DNA of 64,000 nucleotides from Hydractinia symbiolongicarpus. Lineage: Eukaryota; Cnidaria; Hydrozoa; Anthoathecata; Hydractiniidae. A program made the translations under genes and the position numbers. The DNA lies in assembly GCF_029227915.1 (NCBI RefSeq), contig NC_079883.1:20832001-20896000 (forward strand), read 5' to 3'. The notes beneath the pieces were generated by a model, which worked only from the letters and a program-made list of their open reading frames with translations, had not been told where the DNA came from and did no database searches. Below, piece after piece: positions 36,401-48,150 of this stretch. Numbering within the stretch: the stretch's first letter is position 1; every line of letters starts with the position of its first letter.

Positions 36401-39400
36401 AGTTGCGTAAAAGGAAAATTTCAAAAAAAGTATTTTATATCTTCGACATCTTTAACACATTCCTTTGTGGAGATACATTTGCTGTCCAAATGTGAAACTA
36501 AAGATCATACCTCTAATACATTCTTTTTCGTCACTAGATGTTGATTATGAAAAATAAATTGTGCCAATACAGGTGCAGATGGCCATGTAAACAAACCATA
36601 CTGAGGATCTATAACCTGAAAAACCAAGTAAACAATGTATTTACGAGTAAACTCAAAATAGGTTAAACAGGTAAGAGGAAAATTAATATACTCCTATGGT
36701 TTTCTACAGTTTGCTATTATTTTTTGATTTGTTTTGTTTAAAGCTAAATTGATAAAAGCTGATTCTTAATATTTTTATAGTAAGGTTCACTTAAAAAAAA
36801 AACCTTGCACATTACCCATCTTTTCACACATTAACCTATCCTCCAGCATAAAAATGTGAGTCGGAAGTTGATTTTTACGATTTCCAACAAATTCCTATAA
36901 TGTGCAGGTTATATAAAAAGTTTTATATTTTTTGTCATTGATTGTAAAATTAAAGTTTACACACTTACTGCTAAAAGAAAAGTCAATGTTTCTTTTTTTT
37001 AACAGAATCATTTTGTGTGTTGCTTTTCGTCCATTTATAGTGCTAACAACTTTACACAATTATGCAGAATGAAACAGAGCAGACATTGTGCAACTCACAC
37101 AGCATATGTGGTGGACTGAGAAGATAGTAAGATATAAAAAAGACAGGGCGGCAGTTGTTATTTTGTTGTTTTTGACAAAATATCATCAAAAATAAAAATT
37201 TAAAATTTAGTCTTTAGATGTGTTCTTCGACAACTATCTCTAATCTCTGCTCTAACCCATCATTAATTCGTTTTTAAGGAGTTATAGTCTACAGTGCAGA
37301 TTGCGAGTAACTATACACAAGTATACAAGTACGGTGCACTAAATGCAGAGTACAGTGCAAGACAAGTACGAGTAATCGGCGAGTATACTACTCCATACCC
37401 TCGAGTATAGCCTCTTGCGCATGCGAGTACAATAAGTGAATGATTTGTGAGTATGTGTGCGAGTATAAGATAAGGAACAGGAATTCGTTGTAGCATAATT
37501 TTTATCAATAGCTCACATTTGTCTGCTAGCGAGTACTGTGTGTATACAGTAGTAAAAATGTGCGAATATTTTTTGGCATACTCATTATACTCGTCGCGTA
37601 CTTGTGGAATACCCACGAAAGAAATTACTCGTACTGTAGTTAAATACTCGTGTATACTTACTTGCGATCGGCACTGTAATTGTCGTTTAATTTTTCCACA
37701 AACTATTGTTTCGTATTTATACAGTGCTTTGTGAAGTCAATTTTTAAGTTGTGTAAAGTTTAAGGAAATCTGGAGATGAATTATCAAAACATTTTTTAAC
37801 ACTATATCCCTGTCTATTCTTTTTATTGTTTATAAGCAGGTACCGAACTCAAACCGATGAAAAAAAGATTTACTGAAGGATGTTGTGATTCAAGCTATGG
37901 GGACACGGCAACAATTTTTATGTGATTACAACAACAAAAAATTTTGTTGCAATCGCATGCAAAGATGTTTCCGTGTCGCACGAGTTCCAGCACATGAAAC
38001 CAAATTTATGAAAATGAAAGCAAAACAAGTGTGACAGTGATTAATGATGGCCGTCTCAGTTAATCGAAGTATAATAATCGCTTCTATTACACTTCTTCTG
38101 GATGAAGAAGAAACAAAGAAAAAACAATCCAAACGATCTATTTGGACAAGGCCATGGTTACAACGATTTGTTTTCGGTATAAAATTTAATAAGTTCATTT
38201 TTTCTTTTTCCGAAGGTTTTTGCTTCGCTTGATCTTCCGCCATGTGGAAGTCTTGTCTAGTCTTTTCTAATTTGTTGTGATTGAAAAACTTTTGTTTTGA
38301 TTTGTTTTTAAACGAATTTGATTGGTTAAATTAAAAAATGTTGCAAAAATTCTCCTCAAAGTGCGGGGACATGAGAAATTTCTTGATCCTCATTGCAACA
38401 TGAAAATTTTGTTGCAGCAACCAAAAAAAAAATTCAAATTGATTTGAATTTTTTTTTGTTGCAGCAACAAAAATTTTGAGCGAAAAATGTTGCAGAATGA
38501 GGATATTTGATGTGGGGACACAGTGAAACATTTTCATGCGATTGCAACAAAATAATTTTTTTGCTGCAATTGCATGAAAATTGTTGCCGTGTCCCGTTAG
38601 CTTCACTGTCACAAAATATGCTGGGATGATACTAAATGTATAAAATTGAGGCAGGTAAAGTTTAGCATATTCCATGCTCATGTTAGATTGTTCCAGTACT
38701 CATCTAAATGCAAATGTCTGCAAAATGTTTGAGAAATGAGTAGAAAACAGCCATTGCAGAATTCCTATCCCATTAATGATATTTTAACACCTTATTTAAC
38801 TTTTATCATCAATATTTGACTTGAATAATTTTTTCCAAAATGAATTAAAATTTGCTGGGTTTATTTCTATATATAAAATGTGTGATCGCAGTGAGAAACA
38901 AAACTATAGATCTGTCAAATTTTTTTTAAAAATCAGTCCTGTGCCAAGTAAATGCTCTTATGTCTAATAAGCTTAATCCCTGTCTTGTAGGGTTTAGAAA
39001 AGGTTCCAACACCCAGTATGCACCCAGAATAATCAAAAAATGAAAGAGTGTGTTAGAAAAAAGGGTGTTGTTGGTGCTGTTCTGATGAATCTTTCAGAGG
39101 CGTTTGATATGATTAATCATATTCTCCTCATTGCAAAACTTCATGCCTAAAGCTTTGCTAAATTTGCATTGTGTTTTATTCATTCAACACTTATTTCAAC
39201 ACTTGTTTTAACACTCCTCCCTCCCTTCTTGCTGGAGTTCCCCAAGAATCTATTCTTGGTCCACCTTTTTCAATATTTTCATAAACAATTTGTTCTGGTT
39301 ATTTAATTTTCCGAACTTTGTAATTTTGCAAATGATAATTTGTTACATGATTGCAATGATACCTTAAAACATGTTAAAAATATATTACTTATTGATTTAC

Positions 39401-41106
39401 CAATAGTGCATAATTGATTTCATAAAAATGTTTTAGTTATTTTAATGAAAATCAATAAGGTAGTTGGGAACATTTGTAGCAAGTAGGAAAGTAAATATAC
39501 TTCAGTGGATCTGCCCCTTCAGACAATAAAAAGAGAGTGATATTCAATACTCTCATTCTTTCTCTTTCTCCTACTGTCCATTTGATATGAATGTTCTATG
39601 GACGTGTCATAAATAATTGCATCAATCATATCCACAAGTGTTATTTACGAACACCAATGAAGTATAGCAAATGATGTTACCATTCATGTCGACAAAATCT
39701 ATGTCTTGAACGATTTGTTTATGGTAGGGGTTTATTTTCATGCAAAATTTGAACTTGAACTCTCTAAATTGTTGAGCCTCATACTTTTTAATATTATAAT
39801 TATTATTTTTTCTTTGTATAGTCTATTTAAATTTAGTTTATAACTATTGTAAAATTGATTTTAAAAAATGAAATACATACAAGATATTTCAGTCAGCAGG
39901 GCATATAAAACGAAAATTTAAGAGAGCTGGGAAAAGTGGATAACGAAAAAAATTGTATCTTCACCACTAATTGGAAAATAAAAAGAGTCACCCATGCTGA
40001 AGTGTCTCCAATTACTGTAAAAAAAAAAAAAAGAATGGTTCCAGAAAGGCTGGAATTACTGATAACATTGACAATAATTTCAATCAGTCTAACGATGGAA
40101 ATGATGACATTGAATTTTCGTTGGATGGAGGTTGCCTAATAATTCAGTCATTTTTTATAGATGTTTTTGCTAGTTCTTCAGAGACCAACGGTTTTAACAG
40201 GTTTTCGAGCAGTGACAAGAATAGCAACGAAAATTCAAAAACAAAAACATTCTTTATACTTTGTATTGTTCCACTCAACAACTGTTAAAAATATCTTTGT
40301 TTTTGTGCATTGCAATAATTTTAAAAACTAGTGGGTGGCCATCACTTTTATACCACATTGTCGCGTCCCACTACTTGTGGTACCATTTTGCGTGACAAAC
40401 AGACAGACATATACAGGTATTGTAATACAGATAAAAGGTAACAGCAAGAAAAATTGTGCAACATTTCTTTTTTAATTTGTTAACAAACTTCTTTGATGAA
40501 TGAGTAACAATGTACAATCAGGTGATCGAAAAAAAGGGAGGTTTGAAAACGTCTGTTGCATGTAACCAGAACACAAATAAAACATAATCTTTTAAAAGGT
40601 TTTATACTCTTCACTAAAACATGAACCTTTTTTAATAAATCAAAAGAAGCTTTTCTTTAAATAGCTAAAAATACTTCAAATGTCGGCTTCATTGTACCAT
40701 TTTTTGTCAATTTCAACTTGTGAAGCCTTATTTTGCAATTTACCTGGTATTAAACCAGTATGTACCTCTTCATTAGGTGAAACTGATTTGTAGTAATAAT
40801 GGTATACACCAAACGCATTTTCCATTTTTTACATCACTTAGATATTTTTTTAAACAAATTTTAAATATTATTTTTCAGTGCTTATTAAAGCTAAAGCAAA
40901 GCTAGCTTTAGGAGTGTGTGTGGGAATAGAAACACGCACATGTAATTGCAAGTCATTCTTGACCAAATTTGGTTTATAAAACTGAAGATATTTTTCAATA
41001 ACGAGACATGCATACAAAATATTCTTACCTCTGTTATTGTCACATCAAGTTCTTTAACTTTACCATTATTGTGTGAGGAAAAATGAAAGAGTTTGTATGC
41101 TTGCAT
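33443..41106 (-). CDS. METTL23: METTL23, histone-arginine methyltransferase family
   Basis: Five exons on the minus strand: 41106-41029, 36615-36511, 34610-34373, 33990-33906 and 33596-33443. They give 219 residues with matching phases. Exon 1 encodes FHF..H.NGK..ELDVTITE, continued by exon 2 as VIDPQYGLFTWPSAPVLAQF, the family's N-terminal signature. The SAM motif is NVLE-IGCGTALAG across the exon 2/3 junction (residues 58-69), then LGANVTLSD, ITWG, and DIIVGSDCFYD. Exon 4 gives DFEDILFTISFLLERNP and WTTYQ; exon 5 ends the fold. METTL23 methylates histone H3 Arg17 in mammals; the substrate here is inferred. Intron 1 is 4.4 kb and intron 2 is 1.9 kb; both are packed with transposon remains, unlike the compact MCM9 introns. 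Confidence 0.93.
35363..35700 (+). mobile_element. possible Penelope-like retroelement fragment
   Basis: In METTL23 intron 2, opposite strand. An open stretch has L.KEE...L, then LRNDDKIVTLSAKKGQTIEGL, which resembles the N-terminal LRND..I.ILPADKG.. motif of Penelope-like reverse transcriptases. The following bases keep a decayed frame. No RT catalytic motif is present. Weak support. Confidence 0.35.
37292..37676. mobile_element. MITE with CAGTGC termini and TA target site
   Basis: The left end CAGTGCAGATTGCGAGTAA and the right end in reverse, CAGTGCCGATCGCAAGTAA, are inverted repeats that continue with changes for about 37 bases. TA lies on both sides (37290-37291 and 37677-37678), as in Tc1/mariner/pogo-type insertions. 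The interior has many GAGTATA and CGAGTAC units in both orientations and no coding capacity. It lies within METTL23 intron 1. Confidence 0.7.
37899..38606. repeat. cluster of GGGACACGGCAACA foldback units
   Basis: Three palindromic blocks of 80-120 bases lie at about 37899-37980, 38390-38510 and 38513-38602. Each has GGGGACAC or related outer ends and an inner GCAACAAAA/TTTTGTTGC pair. Block 1 begins GGGGACACGGCAACAATTTT and closes with its approximate complement GTTTCCGTGTCGC. Block 3 mirrors this. The arrangement suggests nested or paired MITEs in METTL23 intron 1. Confidence 0.55.
38960..39800 (+). mobile_element. decayed non-LTR reverse transcriptase fragment
   Basis: Scattered frames keep a recognisable reverse transcriptase order: GFRKGSNTQYA (near 38990), VGAVLMNLSEAFDMINH.LLIAKLHA (near 39065-39150), SLLAGVPQESILGPPFFNIFINNLF (near 39220-39295), and NFANDNLLHD replacing the catalytic FADD block (near 39325-39350). 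RVINNCINHIHK follows near 39610. Several stops and frameshifts separate them. The element lies in METTL23 intron 1, opposite strand. Jockey/CR1-type LINEs are the closest group I recognise. Confidence 0.7.
40330..40431 (-). mobile_element. short Helitron, minus strand
   Basis: Read on the minus strand it starts TCTGTATTACAATACCTG after an A, continues with GTCTGTCTGTTTGTCACGCA, and ends CTAG before a T. The 3' hairpin is degraded. It lies in METTL23 intron 1. Confidence 0.65.
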
Positions 41107-42640
41107 TTACATCACTTGATGATATATAATAATAAACAAAGTGTCATAGCAGCTAATATGAATCAAAAGTAAAAATGTAAAAAAAAAAAAAACACCTGTA
41201 CATGTAATTATTCTGATTAGAGCTTTATATTTTTTGGAAAGGACAAGAAAATTCAGCTACTTTGATGGTCAGGGCGTTAGCTACAGCCCTCCCAATGTTA
41301 ATTCTTCTTAACATCAGTCAGTCATTATCTTGTTTTTAACTGGCCTGCTATTTTTAGTTCTTTAACTCACTTGTTTTTACCAAATGTGCAAGCATTGGTC
41401 TTTATTTTTTACGTATGCTTGGTGCGTGCTCGACAAATAAAGTATAAGAAATTGTCAGGTAGATTCTGAGAAATAATTAAAAAGTCATTGGAAAAAATGT
41501 TTGATTGGAAAAGTCAGCGTATTTTAAATTGAAAATTGCCTTTCTGTCAGTAAAAATAAAGACTAGCTAATACCCTGATGATTTTTTATGTGTTTGAAAG
41601 ATTAAAAACTCAAGTATTCTACAACTTATACATTTTTTTTTAGAAAAATATGATTTTAAAATATGTTAATAAACGTTGAGACATTATTCGTTTTCATAAT
41701 CCTCTTCTGGGGAAAACTTTATCAAAAAGCTCATCACATGAATTTTTAAAATGACAAAATGACTATCTGGAGAACTAAGCCACACCATTATGCTTATCAT
41801 ACACTTAAATCAGAACCTATATATGATTAAAAACATTACACTCATCAACATGCAAAAAATAAGCTATCCTGTTGTTCAAATATCATGGTTTTTTTCACCA
41901 GATCTCATTGCAAGCAACAAATTAGATTTTGGGTGTTGCCCATTTTGCTAATCTTCTAAGATTCTTACACTCATTTATGCTCTAGGTAACTTATACATTT
42001 TAAAAATAACACATTTTTCTTAAAATACAAACTTATAGGTATGAACATAAAGAGCTCCTGTAAGAAAAAAATAATTTAGAACCAAAAATGCTGGGAAATG
42101 CCATGCATAAATTACCCTACATTGAGTATGAATGAACATATTTTTGTCATTACCTTAGTTTGACCTAATAACTAACAAAATACAGTAATGCATAAAAACT
42201 TTGTTCCTACCAAAAGTTACAATTCAGACCATTCATATATTTTTATGTAGGTAATATATATATAAACAACTAAATATAAGTGCCTATAGGTTGTATTTTA
42301 AAAATTTAATCCCAAAGAAAAAGAGAGAGAACTTATTCAGAAGGGATAGGCAGGGGTTCCTTATTTGACTCAAGAACTCGAGAAAAAAATACCATATACA
42401 ATCAAGTTTTCAGATGAAATGTAACGTAAATCAGCATTTATTATAAAACATACTAAAATCAATATAACATATATATAACATAATGTCTTTGTCTATATTT
42501 ATTTAAAAATATTTATGCACTCTGCCCCTTATTTAAATAAGTACCTCGTCTAAAGGGTGCTCACTGTTGTTGTTCACCAGGAGTTTTTATTCAAACACGG
42601 TAATACAAAATGAGCATGCACAAACCAAGGAAGATAGTTA
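41107..42640. other. METTL23-MRPS28 spacer
   Basis: No gene or clear repeat was found. AT-rich sequence that holds the METTL23 promoter and MRPS28 3' flank. Confidence 0.4.
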
Positions 42641-43135
42641 CTATAAAACAGACTCAGAAACTTCATTATAAGGTCCAAGCAACACTGCATCTGCTTCGCA
42701 TAAAGTAATGTGTCTTTTATCACCAAGAAATGCACCTGTCATTTCAAACTTATTCAATATCAGACGAACTTTAGATCCTTTTACATAAAATTCTTCATTA
42801 TGTTTAGGTCGTTTCACAACAGCCTCAAATTTTGCACCAAAATCAATATATAAATCATCATTGCAGACTTCAACTACTTTTCCAATGGCACATTTTCCAG
42901 CAGGTCTTCCAAATTTTATTAATCGAGAATCATCAAGAAGTTCTTGAAAAGTCTTTTCTTTTTCATGGTTTTGAACAGGCAAGTCCGTTATATCCTCATT
43001 ATAAACTTCTTGACCAACCTTGTTATCAACTTTTGTAACAATAGTTTTTTGTAATAAATTTTGTGTAGTGACTATTGAAATATTGGAAAGAAAAGGGCGC
43101 CATACAGAATGTTGTAGAATAATTCTTAAACCCAT
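42641..43135 (-). CDS. MRPS28: mitochondrial small-subunit ribosomal protein bS1m (MRPS28)
   Basis: A 164-residue protein in one exon. The N-terminal 30-50 residues are basic and hydroxylated with few acids, fitting a mitochondrial import sequence. The conserved part runs from FQELLDDSRLIKFGRPAGK to the S1-like core IGKVVEVCNDDLYIDFGAKFEAVV (about residues 62-108), then KGSKVRLIL, FLG, and T.CEADAVLLG near the C-terminus. That series matches animal MRPS28. The protein binds the mitoribosomal small subunit. The coding frame has no intron; an upstream non-coding exon is possible. Confidence 0.92.
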   Translation of the reverse strand: MGLRIILQHSVWRPFLSNISIVTTQNLLQKTIVTKVDNKVGQEVYNEDITDLPVQNHEKEKTFQELLDDSRLIKFGRPAGKCAIGKVVEVCNDDLYIDFGAKFEAVVKRPKHNEEFYVKGSKVRLILNKFEMTGAFLGDKRHITLCEADAVLLGPYNEVSESVL

Positions 43136-44204
43136 TGTACAAAATATCTAAAACAAAAATCACACAATTTACAGACATAATCTAGAGGTAATTTTCAAGA
43201 TAAATAGTAGTTGGTCTGAAGAGAAATGGCTATCTTACAAGCAAAAAATAAACAAGATCCAAAATAAAGTTTTTTAACTCACAGACTATCATAGTCATAA
43301 ATATAGCTCAATGCATTTCTTTTTCAAATTTCAAATTGTTTTTTCAAAAGAGGTAAATTCTGAAAAATAAAATTTATGCAAAAGCATTTTTCTTATTGCT
43401 TATGGAAGGTGGTGAAGCTGACAAACAAAATATAACATATATGGCTTGTTAATTAATTTAGAGAGGTTTAGTTAGTGTTTTAAGCAGAGATAAGGATTTA
43501 CTTGAAATTGAAAAAGCACTAAATATTCAAAACTTGTTAAAAAGAAAAATCTTAAAAAAGGGTGATTTTTAATTTTTTAGCCTGTGTTAATCTTTTTTCA
43601 AGAAACCAATTGATGATTGCTTATTTTCGGCTCTTAATGATTTTCTAAATAATTTGCACTTTTTAAACTGGGCAGGAAAAAAATCAGTAAACAAAAATAA
43701 AAGTTTAGAAGAAACTTAATAAGTATTTATTTTTAAGCAAGAAAAAAAGTATTGCCTGACAAAAAATCATAATAATAGTGCACAAAAAATACAATTATAA
43801 CATTACAACAAAAATTTGTTTACATCGTAAGTAAAAAAAAAGGCACAAGAAAATTTCTACAAAGCCAACATGCTGCTCAGTTTATAGAATTACATTTTTT
43901 TTCACTCATGGATCATTATTCTGAGGTTTCCCTAGTTGACTGATTATAGCAGTTTGTTTGTTTGCTGTTTGTTTTTGAATTTTTTAAATGGCAGCTTTTC
44001 TAATTCACTTCAGAACTCTGCTATTGCTGATGTGTTAACAAAGCAAGCACGTAAATAACATATCATGTAGCAATATTTTGCTAAAGGAAAAAAAATTGAA
44101 TTAGAAAGACGGCCTAACCATGACAAGAAATGGCTTAAATTTAACATGCTAATAAACATTGTATCCTTCAGTTACAAAAATGATATGTGCTTTATTAAAA
44201 AATA
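43136..44204. other. spacer between MRPS28 and a Helitron
   Basis: No gene visible. AT-rich with A and T runs. Confidence 0.4.
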
Positions 44205-44325
44205 TCTATATCATAATACCCGTATGCGTCTGTCTGTCACGCAGAATGGTACCGCAAGTAGACGCACACAATGCGATATAAAATGAACGGGCAACCTGTG
44301 GACTTTTCCACTGGCTACCGACTAG
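44205..44325 (+). mobile_element. short Helitron
   Basis: Starts TCTATATCATAATACCCG after an A, carries CTGTCTGTCACGCA and ATGCGATATAAAATGAACGG, then a hairpin CCTGTGGAC..TCCACTGG with one mismatched pair, and ends CTAG before a T. 121 bases. Confidence 0.8.
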
Positions 44326-44656
44326 TTGTATTGTAATATTACAATCTTATTTTTAAAATCTTTGACTTAGTTTTTGTTAAAACTGACAAGGAAACACTAA
44401 AAAATTGATGGAAACCTTCAAAAAATCATAAATCTCAATTAACAGAACAGCCAAAACATTTTGTCCTGTTAATGATAATGATGATAATGTCTCTTGTATT
44501 TATGTCCTGCCAAAAAAATGAACAAGGTATAATTAAATAAAAAGTGTGATCACAGTACTATATATTGTAATTTAAATGATTTATAATTTAGATAGATTAA
44601 TTTAAAGAGCATAAATGTTTAGTTACAAAAAAAGAAATCTTTGAGTTGTATAGTGA

Positions 44657-45744
<1,088 letters not shown>

Positions 45745-46170
45745 TGTACCTCTTATCGGTTAAAATTTCGTCGGTCAAAATTTTTCGTCGGTTATAAAAT
45801 TTCGTCACTTTTAACCGACGAAAAGTTTTAATTCCCTTTCAGAAGAAAACAGTTTCTTAGTTTTTTTACTTATATTTGACAAAACAAATGCTTATCAATA
45901 ATAATAGAAGTGTTTTTTTCTTCATTTTCAAGACATTCTTCGCTTTCTTAGAGAAAACTTACTTATGTTTTTTGAAATTTTAGTTTTTTTATCTTTCCTC
46001 CTAATAACTCATTTTTATGGCTCGTCGGTCAAAATTTTTAGTCGGTTATAAAGTTTTGTCGGTCAAAACATTTCGTCGGTTATAAAATTTCGCTGGTGAA
46101 AAGTGACAATTTTTTTTCTTCAAATTTCGTTACTTTCGTCACGACGAAATTTTAACCGATAAAGTATACC
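45745..46170. mobile_element. MITE with TATCGGTTAAAATTTCGTCG ends
   Basis: TATCGGTTAAAATTTCGTCG at 45754 recurs as its reverse complement at 46143-46162, with further similarity outward (GTACCTCT / GTATACTT). Both sides hold multiple copies of CGTCGGTCAAAATTTTT and CGTCGGTTATAAAATTTCG. About 425 bases, non-coding. No certain target duplication. It lies upstream of LZIC. Confidence 0.7.
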
Positions 46171-46179
46171 ATATTCTCT

Positions 46180-46275
46180 CTATTTAACGCCCCTTCTCCA
46201 ATAACGCCAACCCTAAAACATCAAAAACCGTAATAAACGCCCCTCTCTATTTAACGCCCCTTTCATAATTAACAC
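46180..46275. repeat. TTTAACGCCCC repeat cluster
   Basis: CTCTATTTAACGCCCCT occurs twice, with AATAACGCC and AATAAACGCCCC variants between. Related sequence in the opposite sense lies near 17190-17470. Confidence 0.5.
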
Positions 46276-46639
46276 CCACCGTTATTTTATGTAAAGGGAT
46301 TGTCTATTCGAATTTTACACTTAAATCAAATAAAGGTTCGTGTCTAAATGATTGTTGTGCGACGTTCTCGTGGATCCTTTTTATCGCTTCTCTGTACATC
46401 ATGTGTTTCCAATAAATTCGTAACGACATTAGACAATAATCGAGATATTTCAGTCTTGCGTTTTTACTTTCACAAACTGAAAATAGTTATACATACTAAC
46501 TCAACGATAGTTCTGTAGCCTATAGCAGACCTTCCCATCGTAGCTTTTAGTACGTAGTCATCCCTTTCTTTGATGTACCGATGATGTCAGAAAAGATAGG
46601 GTCGAGGTTGATAATACTAGATTCACATAGAATTGTGCA

Positions 46640-46875
46640 TCTTTTAGCGATAAAGTAATATTACAATTATTTACAATATTATGTGTGATTGTATTGGTTA
46701 AGGCCTACCTACAGGGGTAATACTTATACAGCGATAGAGAGTATTGTTACAGTTATGCAAAATATTATGCCATATTACGTTGGTTATAGCTTATCTACAG
46801 GAAAAATATAAATCTCTATATTAATAAGGATTATCATTACGGTAATGTGGAATATTATTATTATTATGGCACATT
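46640..46875. repeat. degenerate tandem repeat of about 95 bases
   Basis: About two and a half diverged units share TTACARTTATG/TTACAATATTATG, GATTGTATTGGTTA or GTTGGTTATAG, and CTACAGG. AATATTATTATTATTATGG near 46850 is a short microsatellite in the last unit. Confidence 0.45.
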
Positions 46876-47275
46876 ATGATTGCTAGGATAATGAGAGTTT
46901 GGGTGATTGAGTGGGGGAATGTCGGGCTTTTTGTGTCGGTACAGCTATGAAGCAGTATTACTTTTTGTTGTAGGTCGTGTGTCGGGTTTACTTAGCCCGG
47001 TGCTAAATGGAGTAGTTAATGTGAAAGCCGTAAACGCCAAGTCAGGAAAGACAATGTTTTAATTACTTTTGATTATTTTTTTTTTACTATAATTAGTTGA
47101 GCAACAATAAAAATACCAGTGACTTTTCTGCCCTTAATACAGAGTCCAGAATGCTTTCACACATTCTTAAAATCGTCCTCCGCAGTTTTTGCATTTACCC
47201 ATTTGTTTGTCTAGTCACAAAAACCAGTCTGAAAGCAGGCCCTGGCTAAATGGAGCTGCGCGCATCGATGTTACG

Positions 47276-47332
47276 TTTCAGCGCTAATTAGAACTCAGTC
47301 CATTTTTCAGCGCTAATTAGAACTCAGTCCAT
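47276..47332. repeat. 28-base direct tandem duplication
   Basis: The unit starting TTTCAGCGCTAATTAG and ending AACTCAGTCCAT occurs at 47276-47303 and again, identical, at 47305-47332, with one base between. Confidence 0.85.
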
Positions 47333-47629
47333 CTTATCTTTTAATCTTACCAACGGTAAGATTAAAATTAATTTACAGTTTTCTGATAATATTGGGTCGA
47401 AATTAACTGTAAATAACTATAAGTATGGCAATTTTTTTATCCAAATCTTGATGAAGAAAGGCTTAATGTTCAATAATAGTTAGCATTTACAAAAACTTTA
47501 TATATATATAGTCGTATAAATATACAGGCCAGGGTAAGCTGACATGGGAGGAGGTGTGACCTACATAAGTAGGTTAATCAGGAGACGTCTTTAAAATTCT
47601 TCTCTGTGTAGTATTATAGGTTTTGGTAT

Positions 47630-47855
47630 GATTCGCCATGAAAATTGATGGGTTAAAAAAGTAAAAAAAAAACAAGTTAAAATAAAGCAAAAAAATTTGT
47701 TTGATCTATTAGTACCAATATGCTATTTATTTTGTATATACTGACTGAATAATTGTACCATAGTAACATTTTATATGCACTGACGATGGTTTTATACCAA
47801 AAAGCTTTTTCTTTATTTTAACTTGTTTGTTTTTACTTTTTTAACCCATCATATT
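47630..47855. repeat. foldback repeat, copy 2 (GATGGGTTAAAAAAGT)
   Basis: GATGGGTTAAAAAAGTAAAA near 47648 pairs with TTTACTTTTTTAACCCATC near 47832-47850. Inverted arms of about 40 bases flank 120 bases of unique sequence. The outer left flank GGTATGATTCGCCATG matches the flank at copy 1 (near 23660). Confidence 0.6.
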
Positions 47856-48150
47856 ATAGGTTTGTCTGTGTAATTATCCCCCCTCACACACAATACATCG
47901 TGTACCTATGCATGTTTACTTGAAAATACACACTAGCTTGCTATGTATATTACTAGACAATCACTGGCTACTACGCTAGCTACTATTATAAAATAAAGGT
48001 AATATTATTGAGCAAGTTTTGAACACTTTAAATTAGTCCACAATTTAGTCAATAAAAAAGCAGGCGATACATCATCAATTTTGTCAAATTTAATTGTTGA
48101 TTTAAAATATGTAAACAGCAAATACATTGTACATCTGATCTGATCAAATT

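Noticed and set aside
39936-40139. 67-codon open frame in METTL23 intron 1
   Set aside because: Composition is driven by an A run and no motif is recognised.
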